A DNA stretch of 64,000 nucleotides from Dehalococcoidia bacterium. GTDB lineage: Bacteria > Chloroflexota > Dehalococcoidia > UBA2979. Position 1 is the first letter of the stretch. The number at the start of each line of letters is the position of its first letter. The notes below the pieces were generated by a model. The model did no database searches. It was given only the letters and a program-made list of their open reading frames with translations, and was not told where the DNA came from. The position numbers and the translations under genes were made by a program. Of this stretch, positions 24,385 to 34,368 are shown one piece after another. Location of the stretch: contig SHYS01000004.1 of NCBI GenBank assembly GCA_009692685.1, positions 62,001-126,000 of the forward strand, in the 5' to 3' direction.

Positions 24385-27216
24385 TTACGCCGAACGTCTC
24401 CGCGGCGCGCGTGCTGTCGAGGTGCGACGGCGGGGTGTCCTCGCGCCGGGCTCGATGCCCTGTTCGCGCATCTTTTGCTCGCGTGCCGCCAGCAACTCCA
24501 GTGCGTCGTCCATCTCGATGGTCGCCGGGTCGCGGCCGGAGGGGATGCTCGCGTTGACCGTACCATCGGTGACGTACGGGCCAAACCGCCCTTTGAGGAT
24601 GCGCATCGGCGCCTTCGAAGTGGGGTGCTCCCCCAGTTCTTTGAGCGCCGCGGCTGCGGCGAAGGAGCGACCGCGCTTCGGCTCCGCCAAGATCCGTACG
24701 GCCTCGTCGAGATCGACCGAGCGCATGTGGTCATGGTCGCGCAGTGAACGGCTGTCTTTCGCCCCCATACGCATGTACGGCCCGTTCGGACCATCCTGCA
24801 CGGTGATGGGTTCGCCGGTCACCGGGTGGGTACCCAGCGTCTTGGGGAACTGCAAGATCTCGAGTGCGTCCTCGCGGGTGACGGACTCGATGGTCATCCC
24901 GGGGAACAGGCTGCCGCGTTTGGGCTTCCCACCGTTCGAGTCATCTTCGCCCACCTGCACGTACGGCCCGTAGCGTCCCGTTTTCACGTAAATCAGGTCG
25001 CCCGTCTTGGGGTACGTACCGAGTTCGCGGTCGCCGAGGGCGGCCTCCTCGAGGAGGGCGATCGCCTTCGCGAGAGTGATCTCGTCGGGCACGGTCTCGT
25101 CCGGGATCGAGGCGCGTTCGGTGGTGTCACCCGCCTGCACGTACGGCCCGTAGCGACCAACCCGCACCGCCACCTCGCGGCCCTGGCTATCCTCGCCCAG
25201 CACCACCGACGACACCTCGCGGGCATCGATGTCGCCGAGGCCTGCTGAGATGCGAGCCTTCAGGCCAATGCTCTTCCGGTCCTCATCGGGCGTGCCTTCG
25301 CCCCCGAAGTAGAACGCCTTCAACCACGGTCGTGCCTCCAGGTCGCCCGACGCCACGGCGTCGAGCTGCCCCTCCATGCGCGCCGTGAAGTCGAGGTCCA
25401 CCAGTTCGGGGAAGTGCTCCTCTAGGAGTCGGGTGACCGCGAAGGCCACGAAGTTCGGCACGAGGGCAGAGCCGCGCTTGTGCACGTAACCGCGGTCCTG
25501 CACCGTCTGGATGATGGTCGCGTACGTCGAGGGACGGCCGATGCCGCGCTCTTCGAGTTCGCGTACCAGGCTCGCCTCGGTGAACCGAGCGGGTGGTTGC
25601 GTCTCGTGGCCATGCGCCGTGGCGTCCGTGGTATCGAGAACCTGGCCATCGCGCATCGCCGGCAGCACACGCTCCTGATCCTCGAGTTCCGCATCCGGGT
25701 CGTCGGACCCCTCGACGTAGGCCCGCAGGAATCCCGCGAACGTGATCACCTTGCCAGAGGTGGTCAGCAGGGCGAGCCCGTGTTCGCCCGCGGTCGCCTC
25801 CAGTCGCACGTTGGTGCGAAGGCCGGTTGCATCGCGCATCTGCCCGGCGACTGTGCGCTTCCAGATCAGGTCGTAGAGGCGGAATGCGTCGTCATCCAGT
25901 TCGCGCCGCAGGCTATCCGGCGTGCGGAATTGCTCGCCCGCGGGGCGAATCGCCTCGTGAGCCTCCTGTGCGTTTTTTGACGAGGCGTACGTTCGAGGCT
26001 GGTCGGGCAAGAACTCGTTGCCGTACAGCGAACGCACCTGCGACCGTGCGGCTTCCACCGCCTGGGTCGACAGGTTTGTCGAATCGGTACGCATGTAGGT
26101 GATGTACCCGTTCTCGTAGAGACCCTGCGCCACGCGCATCGTGCGTTGCGCCGTGTAGCGAAGCTTGCGACCCGCCTCCTGCTGGAGCGTCGAGGTGATG
26201 AACGGCGCGGGGGGACGCTGTGTGAAAGGGCGCTCGGTCACTTCACGCACAGTCGCGGGCTGGCCACGCAACGCGGTCGCAACGGCCTGGGCCTTCATCT
26301 CATCAAGGAGCGCAGCATCTGAGGTGAGTACGCCCGTCGTCGGATCGAAGTCGCGCCCCGACGCGATCCTGCTGCCATCCAGATGCACGAGGCGGGTCGG
26401 GACCATCTCAGCGCCGTCGCGCGTCACGAGCGACGCGTCGACATCCCAGAAGCCGGCCTTGACGAAGCGCATGCGGGCGCGTTCGCGCTCGACGATCAGA
26501 CGCACGGCGGCCGACTGCACTCGACCGGCGGACAGCCGAGGACGCACCTTCTTCCAGAGGACCGGGGAGACTTCGTAGCCGTACAGCCGGTCAAGGATGC
26601 GACGCGCCTCCTGCGCGGCCACGAGTTCCTCATCGATGTCACGAGGTGAGGCGAGCGCCTCCTGGATCGCGGCACGCGTGATCTCGTGGAACACCATGCG
26701 CCGAACAGGTACGCGAGGGTTCAGGACTTCGCGCAGGTGCCAGGCGATCGCCTCACCCTCGCGGTCCTCGTCAGTTGCCAGGTACAGCTCGCTGGCGTCC
26801 TTGAGGAGCGCCTTGAGCTTCGCAACCTGCGCCTTCTTGTTGGCCGGCACGATGTACAGCGGCTCGAAGCCCTCATCGACGTTCACGCCGAGGCGGGCCC
26901 ACTTGTCCTTCTTCAGGTCGTCCGGGATCTCCGCCGCCGTCGAGGGCAGATCGCGGATGTGTCCGATGGACGACTCCACGATGTACTCAGGCCCGAGGTA
27001 CTGCGCGATCGTGCGCGCCTTCGCCGGCGACTCAACGATGACGAGCGCGACGCCGGTGCCGGCGCGAGTCGCGCGGGTGGTGCGTGCCGTCGAGGCGACA
27101 GGGGTTCCTGCAGTCGCACCGGCCGCGGCCGCCTTGTTTACTGCTGCCCTGGTCGCGGCCGCCTTACGAGCGGCCGTCGTCCGCGGTGTTCCGCTGCTGC
27201 GTCGTTGCGTGGTCAA
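24385..27216 (-). CDS. topA: DNA topoisomerase I
   Basis: A 943-aa type IA topoisomerase. The Toprim domain (VIVESPAKARTIAQYLG, ATDEDREGEAIAWHL) follows an N-terminal, basic, Ala-rich extension of about 55 residues. The catalytic Tyr is in YENGYITYMRTDSTNLS. In place of zinc fingers the C-terminus has several KTGRYGPYVQ-type repeats, as in actinobacterial and Chloroflexota enzymes, and a basic tail. It relaxes negative supercoils. ATG 27216 is the only sensible start. Confidence 0.96.
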   Translation of the reverse strand: MTTQRRSSGTPRTTAARKAAATRAAVNKAAAAGATAGTPVASTARTTRATRAGTGVALVIVESPAKARTIAQYLGPEYIVESSIGHIRDLPSTAAEIPDDLKKDKWARLGVNVDEGFEPLYIVPANKKAQVAKLKALLKDASELYLATDEDREGEAIAWHLREVLNPRVPVRRMVFHEITRAAIQEALASPRDIDEELVAAQEARRILDRLYGYEVSPVLWKKVRPRLSAGRVQSAAVRLIVERERARMRFVKAGFWDVDASLVTRDGAEMVPTRLVHLDGSRIASGRDFDPTTGVLTSDAALLDEMKAQAVATALRGQPATVREVTERPFTQRPPAPFITSTLQQEAGRKLRYTAQRTMRVAQGLYENGYITYMRTDSTNLSTQAVEAARSQVRSLYGNEFLPDQPRTYASSKNAQEAHEAIRPAGEQFRTPDSLRRELDDDAFRLYDLIWKRTVAGQMRDATGLRTNVRLEATAGEHGLALLTTSGKVITFAGFLRAYVEGSDDPDAELEDQERVLPAMRDGQVLDTTDATAHGHETQPPARFTEASLVRELEERGIGRPSTYATIIQTVQDRGYVHKRGSALVPNFVAFAVTRLLEEHFPELVDLDFTARMEGQLDAVASGDLEARPWLKAFYFGGEGTPDEDRKSIGLKARISAGLGDIDAREVSSVVLGEDSQGREVAVRVGRYGPYVQAGDTTERASIPDETVPDEITLAKAIALLEEAALGDRELGTYPKTGDLIYVKTGRYGPYVQVGEDDSNGGKPKRGSLFPGMTIESVTREDALEILQFPKTLGTHPVTGEPITVQDGPNGPYMRMGAKDSRSLRDHDHMRSVDLDEAVRILAEPKRGRSFAAAAALKELGEHPTSKAPMRILKGRFGPYVTDGTVNASIPSGRDPATIEMDDALELLAAREQKMREQGIEPGARTPRRRTSTARAPRRRSA

Positions 27217-27291
27217 GAGGGCATCCTCAGCGTGCGGTACGTGCTCAAGGGCGCAGAAGTAGTGAGGTGCGGGCCGGCAAGCGGGATGCCC

Positions 27292-28491
27292 TCAGTGGTC
27301 ACGCGTGTCGATGTCCACCTCGTAAACGGGGGAGTCTTTGCGAACACGGACGTATTGCATGGTACCGACATTGCGAACGAGACCCTTCAGTCCGAGAAGC
27401 GCGAGGGTAGCTGAGACCTCCGCCACCGCCAAACCACTGCTTCGCACTACCTCGTCGATGTGCCTCGGTTCTCGCGTCAGCGCACCGAGGAGCGATTGCT
27501 ACTGCGGGGTGGCCGGGTGAGCCGCTCGACCGAAATCGAGCTGCGCCCCGAGCTTTGTCAGGTTCAAAGCCTCAAGGATTTCGCCCGCTGTGGAAATCGT
27601 GGTTACCACGTCCCTGAGCAGCGAAAGCGGCCCCTTCGACTGAGGCGAAAAGATCGAGCCCGGAACGGCGAACACCTCGCGGTTCTGTTTGGCAGTGAAC
27701 CTGGCCGTGATCATCGAGCCGCTCTTGACGTCACCTTCCACGATCAGCGTACCAAGTGCGAGGCTAGGCATAATTCTATTGCGCCGCGGGAAGAACTCCG
27801 CGCGGGGCTTGGTGCCCAGCGGATAGTCGGTCACGAGGGCGCCCGCAGCCTCGATCTCCCGCGCGAGTCCGGCATGCTCTGGCGGATAGATGGTATCGAG
27901 CCCGGACGCGAGGACCGCGATCGTGCGCCCGCCGGTATCGAGGGCGGCGCGATGTGCGAGCGTGTCGATGCCGCGTGCCAGTCCGGATACGACCGTCACG
28001 CGATTCGCCGCAAGCCATCGGGCCAGCTCGCTTGTAGCCTACCGGCCGTAGGCGGTCGCACGCCGCGTGCCGACGACGGCGACGCTCCACTCGTCGTCGA
28101 TGGTGATGGTGCAGCGTACATAAATCACCGGTGGGGCGTCGCTGATCTCGCGCAGAAAAGCGTGGTAGGCGCTCTGCGGTCGCGCGATCGCGGTGATGCC
28201 CGCGCGCTCTAACCGCTCGAGCTCGGCGTCGGGGCTGGTGCGATCGCGCTCGAGGATGAGCGCACCCGCCGTGCGGCTGTCGAGGCCCGCCGCCTGCAAC
28301 TCACCTCGGGAGGCGTACTAGGCATCGCGCAACGTTGGAAACGCGGACTCGAGCACGGCGAAGCGCACGCTGCCGAGTCGATGGACTCGATGCAGTGCCA
28401 CCCAGTAGGGGAGGTCGTCCCCGGCGTGTGCCATCGAGGCGGCCGGCTCGACAATGAGCAAAGGGGCCCCCGCGGGGCCTTGCGAGTCCAT
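27292..28491 (-). pseudogene. dprA: DNA processing protein DprA interrupted by three in-frame TAG codons
   Basis: One continuous frame of 400 codons (ATG 28491 to TGA 27292) encodes a complete DprA: N-terminal helical domain (LPYWVALHRVHRLG), Rossmann fold (VAVVGTRRATAYGR, VVSGLARGIDTLAH, GSMITARFTAKQNREVFAVPGSI) and C-terminal winged helix (EPRHIDEVVRSSGLAVAEV). It is cut by TAG at codons 58, 151 and 331 (28318, 28039, 27499). Family sequence suggests Trp, Gln and probably Glu/Gln originally stood there. There is no frameshift. DprA loads RecA on incoming DNA during transformation, so loss implies lost competence unless the codons are read through. Confidence 0.85.
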
Positions 28492-28580
28492 CACGCGCTC
28501 AGCGTAGACACGCCGGCTCCACGCGAGCAATCCGCTGGTTATGAATCGCCGAAGTGAAGCTCTGCGGCAGCCGGCGACGG

Positions 28581-29870
28581 CTACTCGGCGACGGCCGCCT
28601 CGGGCGCCTGGTCGACCTCCGACAGCCGTTCGATGCGTACGGTCTTGACGCGACGGCCCACCACCGAGAGCACCCGCAGGCGCAGTCCGTGCTCGATGTC
28701 GGTGACGTCGTCTCCCGGCACGGCCAGCCGTCCGAGGCGTGACACAACCAGTCCGCCCACGGTGTCCACGTCCTCGATCTCGACCTCGACGCCGAACAGG
28801 TCGGCGAGTTCGGAGAGTGCGAGGCCGGCGTCGACGATGCATTCGTCGTCGGAGATACGCTTGACCTCGACCTTCGCCGTGTCGTATTCGTCGCTGATCT
28901 CGCCCACGATTTCCTCGAGGAGGTCCTCGACCGTCACCACGCCAGCGGTCCCGCCGTACTCGTCGACGGCGATCGCCAGGTGGACCTTGTTGCGACGCAT
29001 CTCCGCGAGCAGGTCGTTCGCACGTTTGGTCTCGGGTACGAAATACGCTGGCCTCGCGATGTCCTGCAACCGAGGACGCACCTCTCCGCTGAGGAAGTAC
29101 GCGAGCAGATCCTTGGCGTACACCACGCCGACCACGTGGTCGACGTCTTCGGCGTAGAGCGGTATGCGGCTGAAGCCAGAGTCCGTGACCACGCGCAGGA
29201 CGTCGCCGATGGAGGCGTCGGTCGAGACGGCGGTGATGTCGGTTCGCGGCGACATGAGTTCGCGGACGGTTTGCTCGGAAAGGTCCAGAACGCCGCGCAT
29301 CATGCGCCGCTCATCGCTCAGCACATCGTCATCGCCATCCGGTGCCTCGAGGATGGCGAGGAGTTCGTCGGCCGTGTCGGGCGCCTTGGGCCCCGTGGGG
29401 CGCCCCATTGCCCGGAGCAGCACCAGCGCGGGCAGGCCGGCGAACCACGAAACAGGCGTGAACGCGATCTGGATCCAGCGGGTGGGCCCCGCGAGAGCGA
29501 TCCCGACCGCCTCCGGGTTCTGGGTCGCCAGCGACCGCGCCGTCTGGCGAATGAGCGACACAGAGACGACGGCAATCACCGTGACCAGGCCGAGGGCGGG
29601 CAACGAAGCGCGGTCGGGTCCGAGGATCACGTGGGTCAGGAGCGCCGTCCCGGCGATCGTGGTGGTGGTAGCCGCCGCCGAGAGCGCGGCGACGATGGCA
29701 TGTCGATGGTAGATGTAGCTCATCAGCAGGGCGCTGGAGCCGTTCTGTTGCTGACCGTGCACGCGGCTGCGACTGATCGCGATGATGCCGGCCTCGGCGG
29801 CGGTGGTCAGCCCGAGGAGGAGCGCTGCCACTCCGAGGAGGATGCTGCCGATGAGTCTCGTATCGTCCAA
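28581..29870 (-). CDS. CNNM/CorC-type membrane protein with CBS domains
   Basis: A 429-aa protein with a DUF21 membrane domain (three to four helices in residues 1-165), paired CBS domains (MSPRTDITAVSTDASIGDV, VVGVVYAKDLLAYF, DEYGGTAGVVTVEDLLEEIVGEI) and a C-terminal CorC/HlyC domain (GGLVVSRLGRLAVPGDDV). Although often called hemolysin, this family is linked to magnesium/cobalt efflux. It starts two bases after the glmU stop, so the two are co-transcribed; a link between them is not evident. Confidence 0.9.
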   Translation of the reverse strand: MDDTRLIGSILLGVAALLLGLTTAAEAGIIAISRSRVHGQQQNGSSALLMSYIYHRHAIVAALSAAATTTTIAGTALLTHVILGPDRASLPALGLVTVIAVVSVSLIRQTARSLATQNPEAVGIALAGPTRWIQIAFTPVSWFAGLPALVLLRAMGRPTGPKAPDTADELLAILEAPDGDDDVLSDERRMMRGVLDLSEQTVRELMSPRTDITAVSTDASIGDVLRVVTDSGFSRIPLYAEDVDHVVGVVYAKDLLAYFLSGEVRPRLQDIARPAYFVPETKRANDLLAEMRRNKVHLAIAVDEYGGTAGVVTVEDLLEEIVGEISDEYDTAKVEVKRISDDECIVDAGLALSELADLFGVEVEIEDVDTVGGLVVSRLGRLAVPGDDVTDIEHGLRLRVLSVVGRRVKTVRIERLSEVDQAPEAAVAE

Positions 29871-29872
29871 AG

Positions 29873-31309
29873 TCAGGCCCCGGCAGGGCCGTTAGCCTCC
29901 TCGTCAGCTTGTTGGCGGCTGCCATTCGTGGTTCGAGGTCGAGCCGGCATCCCGAGGACGAGCGTGCCCGCCTCGACGTTGCGCGTGACCACGGCGCCCG
30001 CGGCGGTGCGTGCGCCCGCGCCCACCTCGATCGGCGCGACCAGCAGGGAGTCGCTGCCGATGAAGGCGCCATCGCCGACGCGGGTGCGGTGCTTCAGCGC
30101 GCCGTCGTAGTTCACCGTGATCGTCCCGGCACCGATGTTCACATCGGTCCCGATGTCGGCGTCACCGATGTAGGAGAAGTGGCCTACCGACGTACGCGCG
30201 CCGATGCGCGACGCCTTCACCTCGACGTAGTTGCCGAGGTGGACGTCGGCCTCGATGACGGCGCCCGGCCGCAGGTGGCAGTACGGGCCGATCGTGACGC
30301 GATCTCCCACGTGCGACTCCTCGAGGGTGGAACTGCTGATCTCGCAGTCGTCACCAACGATCATGTCCCGAAGGACGGCGTTCGGCCCGATCCGGCAGTC
30401 GCTGCCGATGCGCGTACGACCGAGGAGGTGCACGCCCGGGAGGATGCTTGTGTCCATGCCTACCTCGACCCCGGCATCGATGAATGTGCTCGCCGGGTCG
30501 AGGAGCGTCACGCCCTCCAGCATCAGGCGCTCGCGGACGCGGTCACGCAGCAGCGCTTCTGCCTTCGCGAGGTCGACTCGCGTGTTGACCTGCTGTACTT
30601 CGCGTGCGTCGGTGCTGGCGTGTGTCTCGACGCCGAGACCACCGGCGATGCAGCGCGCGACTAGATCGGTGAGGTAACGCTCACCATGCGGTCCGGGGTC
30701 TACGGCCTCGAGGGCGGGCCACAGCCACACGGCATCGAGGGCATAGAGCCCTACGTTGATCTCGTGCAGTGCGCGGGTCGACTGGTCGGCGTCGCGCTCC
30801 TCGACGACGGCGACCACGCCGCGGCTCCCGCTGTAGTCGCGCACCACCCGCCCGTACCCCGTCGCTTCATCGAGATGTGCCGTGAGGAATGTGAGCGTCG
30901 CCCCACACATCTCGTGTTCCATCGCCAGGGCACGCAAGGTGGCGGCGGTGAGCAGCGGCAGGTCCGCGTTCACGATCAACACCTTCGAGACACCAGCGGC
31001 CGCCTCGCGAGCGGCCAGTGCCGCATGGCCCGTGCCCAGTGGCTCCGGCTGCACGGCGATGCGTACCTCGGGTGCGTTCTCCCGGAGATGTCGCGCGACC
31101 TCGTCATCGGCGGCTGCGGTGACGACGACGACATCGAGAATCCCTGCGGCGTGAAGCGCTTCACGGACGAGGTCGATCATCGGGACGCCGGCGACGTGAT
31201 GTAGCGGTTTCGCAAGGCGGGAACGCATCCGCGTCCCACGCCCGGCGGCGAGCACCACTGCGATCCACCCCTGGAGGGCTGGCGCCTCCGGGGCGCTCGG
31301 CGTGGTCAC
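29873..31309 (-). CDS. glmU: Bifunctional UDP-GlcNAc pyrophosphorylase / glucosamine-1-phosphate acetyltransferase
   Basis: A 478-aa GlmU. The N-terminal nucleotidyltransferase has LAAGRGTRMRS and PLGTGHAALAA; the C-terminal half is a left-handed beta-helix of hexapeptide repeats (IGPNAVLRDMIVGDDCEI, IGAGTITVNYDG) with the acetyltransferase residues. It makes UDP-GlcNAc for cell wall and glycan synthesis from the GlmS product (via GlmM, not in the window). The 311-bp region upstream is shared with the divergent alaS. Confidence 0.96.
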   Translation of the reverse strand: MTTPSAPEAPALQGWIAVVLAAGRGTRMRSRLAKPLHHVAGVPMIDLVREALHAAGILDVVVVTAAADDEVARHLRENAPEVRIAVQPEPLGTGHAALAAREAAAGVSKVLIVNADLPLLTAATLRALAMEHEMCGATLTFLTAHLDEATGYGRVVRDYSGSRGVVAVVEERDADQSTRALHEINVGLYALDAVWLWPALEAVDPGPHGERYLTDLVARCIAGGLGVETHASTDAREVQQVNTRVDLAKAEALLRDRVRERLMLEGVTLLDPASTFIDAGVEVGMDTSILPGVHLLGRTRIGSDCRIGPNAVLRDMIVGDDCEISSSTLEESHVGDRVTIGPYCHLRPGAVIEADVHLGNYVEVKASRIGARTSVGHFSYIGDADIGTDVNIGAGTITVNYDGALKHRTRVGDGAFIGSDSLLVAPIEVGAGARTAAGAVVTRNVEAGTLVLGMPARPRTTNGSRQQADEEANGPAGA

Positions 31310-31620
31310 GAGCGAACTCGAAGCGAGCGGACAGTGCTCGATCTTCCGGCTTGCGGAGGTTCTATGGGATCATTGGCCGAATGGTCGGATTCGATAGTCG
31401 GCCCCCCGGGGTCGACACCTCGGGGAGCGGGGCTCCGGCGAGGGCGATAGAATCGACTCGGTCACGGCGCATCGTACAGATGCACCGTGCTGACGCCACC
31501 ACTCGATACGCACGAGCGGCTGCCAGCACGCTGATTGTACACAGGCGCCCGCGCGCTTCCTACTGAGGTGTTTCCCTATCCCGGGGCTGGGCGAAGCTGA
31601 GTCCCACGGAGCCGAGGTTC
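31310..31620. other. Divergent intergenic region glmU/alaS
   Basis: No gene is supported here. A TAGAAT hexamer at 31448-31453 is the best -10 candidate toward alaS, but without a matching -35. No T-box-like structure is evident before alaS. Confidence 0.35.
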
Positions 31621-34341
31621 ATGGCACTTACTGTCGATCAATTGCGAGAGACCTTTCTCACCTACTTCGAGGGGCGCGGCCACCTCCGCATCCCTTCGTC
31701 GTCTCTTGTCCCGCACGGCGATCCCACGCTGCTCTTCACCACGGCCGGGATGGTGCAGTTCAAGCCGTACTTCATGGGCCTGGACGAGCCGCCGGCGCGA
31801 CGCATGACCTCGGTGCAGAAGTGTTTCCGCACGACGGACATCGAGGAAGTGGGCGACGCCTCGCACCTCACGTTCTTCGAGATGCTGGGCAACTTCTCAG
31901 TCGGCGACTATTTCAAGGCCGAGGCCATCGAGTGGGCCTGGGACTTCCTTACCGGTACGCTGGGCATCGATCCCGATCGCCTCTGGGCGACCGTCTACAT
32001 TGACGACGACGAGGCCCTCGAGCTGTGGGCGCAGCGCGGCGTACCGCGTGACCGCATCCTCCGCTACACCGCCGACCAGGGGAACTTCTGGGGCCCACCA
32101 GGCGACAGCGGGCCATGCGGCCCCTGTTCGGAGCTGCACTTCGATTTTGGCGCCACCCTCGGCTGCAGACGCTGCGCCGAGGACACCTGTCATCCTGATG
32201 TCGGCTGCGGCCGCTTCCTCGAGATCTGGAACCTGGTCTTCATGGCCCACTTCCAGGACGAGGACGGCACGCGCACGCCGCTGCCTGCGCAGAACATCGA
32301 TACCGGCGCTGGCCTCGAGCGGCTGGCGTGGGTCCTGCAGCAGGGTGCCTCGGTATACGACACCAACGAGCTGCGTACGGTTGTCGATGCAGTCGCGAGC
32401 ATCGCCGGCCGCGCCTACGACGCGGACGAGTCCCCCGAGGTGGCACGCGCCCTGCGGTCGATGGCGGAGCACGCGAGGGCGATCGTCTTCCTCGTCAATG
32501 ACGGTGTGCTGCCCGCCAACGAGGGCCGCGGCTACGTCCTGCGCCGCGAGCTGCGCCGCGCACTGTATTTCGCGCACACCATCGGCCTGCGCGAGCCCTT
32601 CCTCGAGCGCGCCGTTGATGTCGCCCTCGAGGTGTCGAGCGTGCACTACCCCGGACTGCGCGAGCAGCGCGACTTCATCCGCCGCATCGCCGCTGCCGAG
32701 GAGGCCCGCTTCCAGGCGACGCTTGCCCGGGGCCTCGAACTCCTCGATGACGTCCTCGCCCGCGAGCAGGCATCGAAACGCATCCCCGGCCGCGACATGT
32801 TCGTGCTGTATGACACCCACGGCCTCCCGCCCGAACTGACTTGCGAGGTGGCCGCCGGACTCGGCTTCGACGTGGATGAGACGGGCTTTGAAGCAGAGAT
32901 GGCCGCCCAGCGTGAGCGATCTCGCGGCGCGCAGTTCGGTGGCGACGCCGAGGCGGACCGTGCCCAGCGCTATGCGGCGCTGGCGCTCGAATCGCAATTC
33001 GAGGGCTACGAGACGACAATGCTCGACTCGGAAGTCACCGCCACCATCATCGACGGCGCGCGCGTTGACCACCTCGAGACTGGCCAGCAGGGCGAGGTCG
33101 TGCTCGCCGCCACGTCTTTCTACCCCGAGGGCGGGGGCCAGGTCGGCGACCGAGGTGAGATCGTCACGGCCACTGGCCGCTTCCGTGTGGACGACACCAT
33201 GCGCTTTGGCGACGTTATCGTGCACGCCGGCGCCGTCCTCGAGGGGGCGATCGGCGCCAATGCGGCGGCCCGCGCCCAGGTCGACCGCCAGTGGCGGCTC
33301 GGCTCGCAGCGCAACCACACGGCGACGCACCTCCTGCACGCCGCGCTGCGCTCGGTGCTCGGCACGCATGTCCGCCAGGCTGGCTCCTACGTCGGCCCTG
33401 ACCGCCTGAGGTTTGACTACACCCACCCTGAAGCGCCCACCGCCGAGGAACTGCACGCGGTCCAGCGCCTGGTCAACGCGAAAGTCCGTGACGACATCCG
33501 CCGTGAGACACTGGAACTCCCGTACGACGCTGCCATCGAGCGCGGTGCGATCGCCTTCTTCGAAGACCGCTACACCTCGACGGTGCGCGTCGTGGAGTAC
33601 TGCGAGCTACCCGATGCGGAGCACCCGAACGACCACGGCGACGGCACCCACCACCACGCCGACCATCAGCACAGCGCGGTCTGTTTCAGCCGTGAGCTTT
33701 GCGGAGGGACGCATCTCCCCTCGACGGGCCAGGTGGGCATCCTCCAGGTGGTCAGCGACTCGAGCATTGGTGCCGGCCTGCGCCGCATCGAAGCGGTCAC
33801 GGGGCCTGAGGCGGAGCGGCTGATCGAGGAGCGGGCCGACCTGGTGAACGGGTTGGCGCTGCGCTTTCGCGTTCCCGCTGCCGAGGTCACCGGGCGGATC
33901 GACTTGCTCGAGGCGCAACTCGCCGAGGAGCGTCGCCGCCTCGAACAGCAGCGGCGTGAGGCAAGCGCGGGGGCGGCAGACCGGCTCCTTGAAGCCGCGA
34001 CCGTGGTAGGAGGCGTGCAGGTGCTCGGCGCTCTGGTCGAGGCGGATTCGAGTGACGATCTGCGCGCGATGGCCGATCGACTGCGCCACCAGTTCGGGAG
34101 CGCCGTCGTCGTGCTCGGCGCCGACATCGCCGGGCGACCGGCGTTGCTCGTGGCCGTGACCGACGACGTAGTCGCACGAGGCGTACGCGCCGATGAGCTG
34201 GTCCGTGCCGGGGCAGAGCTGATTGGTGGCCGTGGCGGTGGACGCCCTAACCTCGCACAGGCCGGTGGTCGCGACGCCTCGAGGCTCGCCGACGCCATCG
34301 AAGTAGCGCGTAAGCTGGCTGATGCTCGACTTCGGGGGTAG
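31621..34341 (+). CDS. alaS: Alanyl-tRNA synthetase
   Basis: A 906-aa class II synthetase. The catalytic domain shows TTAGMVQFKPYF and RCFRT-like KCFRTTDIEEVG, plus a Cys-rich insert (CRRCAEDTCHPDVGC). The editing domain has HTATHLLHAAL and the zinc-binding CGGTH near residue 700, preceded by a His-rich loop. The C-terminal dimerisation region ends GGRPNLAQAGG as in the family. It charges tRNA-Ala and clears Ser/Gly. ATG 31621 gives the normal N-terminus. Confidence 0.97.
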   Translation: MALTVDQLRETFLTYFEGRGHLRIPSSSLVPHGDPTLLFTTAGMVQFKPYFMGLDEPPARRMTSVQKCFRTTDIEEVGDASHLTFFEMLGNFSVGDYFKAEAIEWAWDFLTGTLGIDPDRLWATVYIDDDEALELWAQRGVPRDRILRYTADQGNFWGPPGDSGPCGPCSELHFDFGATLGCRRCAEDTCHPDVGCGRFLEIWNLVFMAHFQDEDGTRTPLPAQNIDTGAGLERLAWVLQQGASVYDTNELRTVVDAVASIAGRAYDADESPEVARALRSMAEHARAIVFLVNDGVLPANEGRGYVLRRELRRALYFAHTIGLREPFLERAVDVALEVSSVHYPGLREQRDFIRRIAAAEEARFQATLARGLELLDDVLAREQASKRIPGRDMFVLYDTHGLPPELTCEVAAGLGFDVDETGFEAEMAAQRERSRGAQFGGDAEADRAQRYAALALESQFEGYETTMLDSEVTATIIDGARVDHLETGQQGEVVLAATSFYPEGGGQVGDRGEIVTATGRFRVDDTMRFGDVIVHAGAVLEGAIGANAAARAQVDRQWRLGSQRNHTATHLLHAALRSVLGTHVRQAGSYVGPDRLRFDYTHPEAPTAEELHAVQRLVNAKVRDDIRRETLELPYDAAIERGAIAFFEDRYTSTVRVVEYCELPDAEHPNDHGDGTHHHADHQHSAVCFSRELCGGTHLPSTGQVGILQVVSDSSIGAGLRRIEAVTGPEAERLIEERADLVNGLALRFRVPAAEVTGRIDLLEAQLAEERRRLEQQRREASAGAADRLLEAATVVGGVQVLGALVEADSSDDLRAMADRLRHQFGSAVVVLGADIAGRPALLVAVTDDVVARGVRADELVRAGAELIGGRGGGRPNLAQAGGRDASRLADAIEVARKLADARLRG

Positions 34342-34368
34342 CGGCACGATCAGGGGTGAGACCCGGCG

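Noticed and set aside
27292..28491. Pyrrolysine- or amber-recoding genome
   Set aside because: TAG is one of the commonest ordinary stop codons in the window, and the dprA TAGs replace different residues, so general recoding does not fit.
31897..33456. 519-codon minus-strand frame opposite alaS
   Set aside because: Shadow of alaS; no recognisable protein features.
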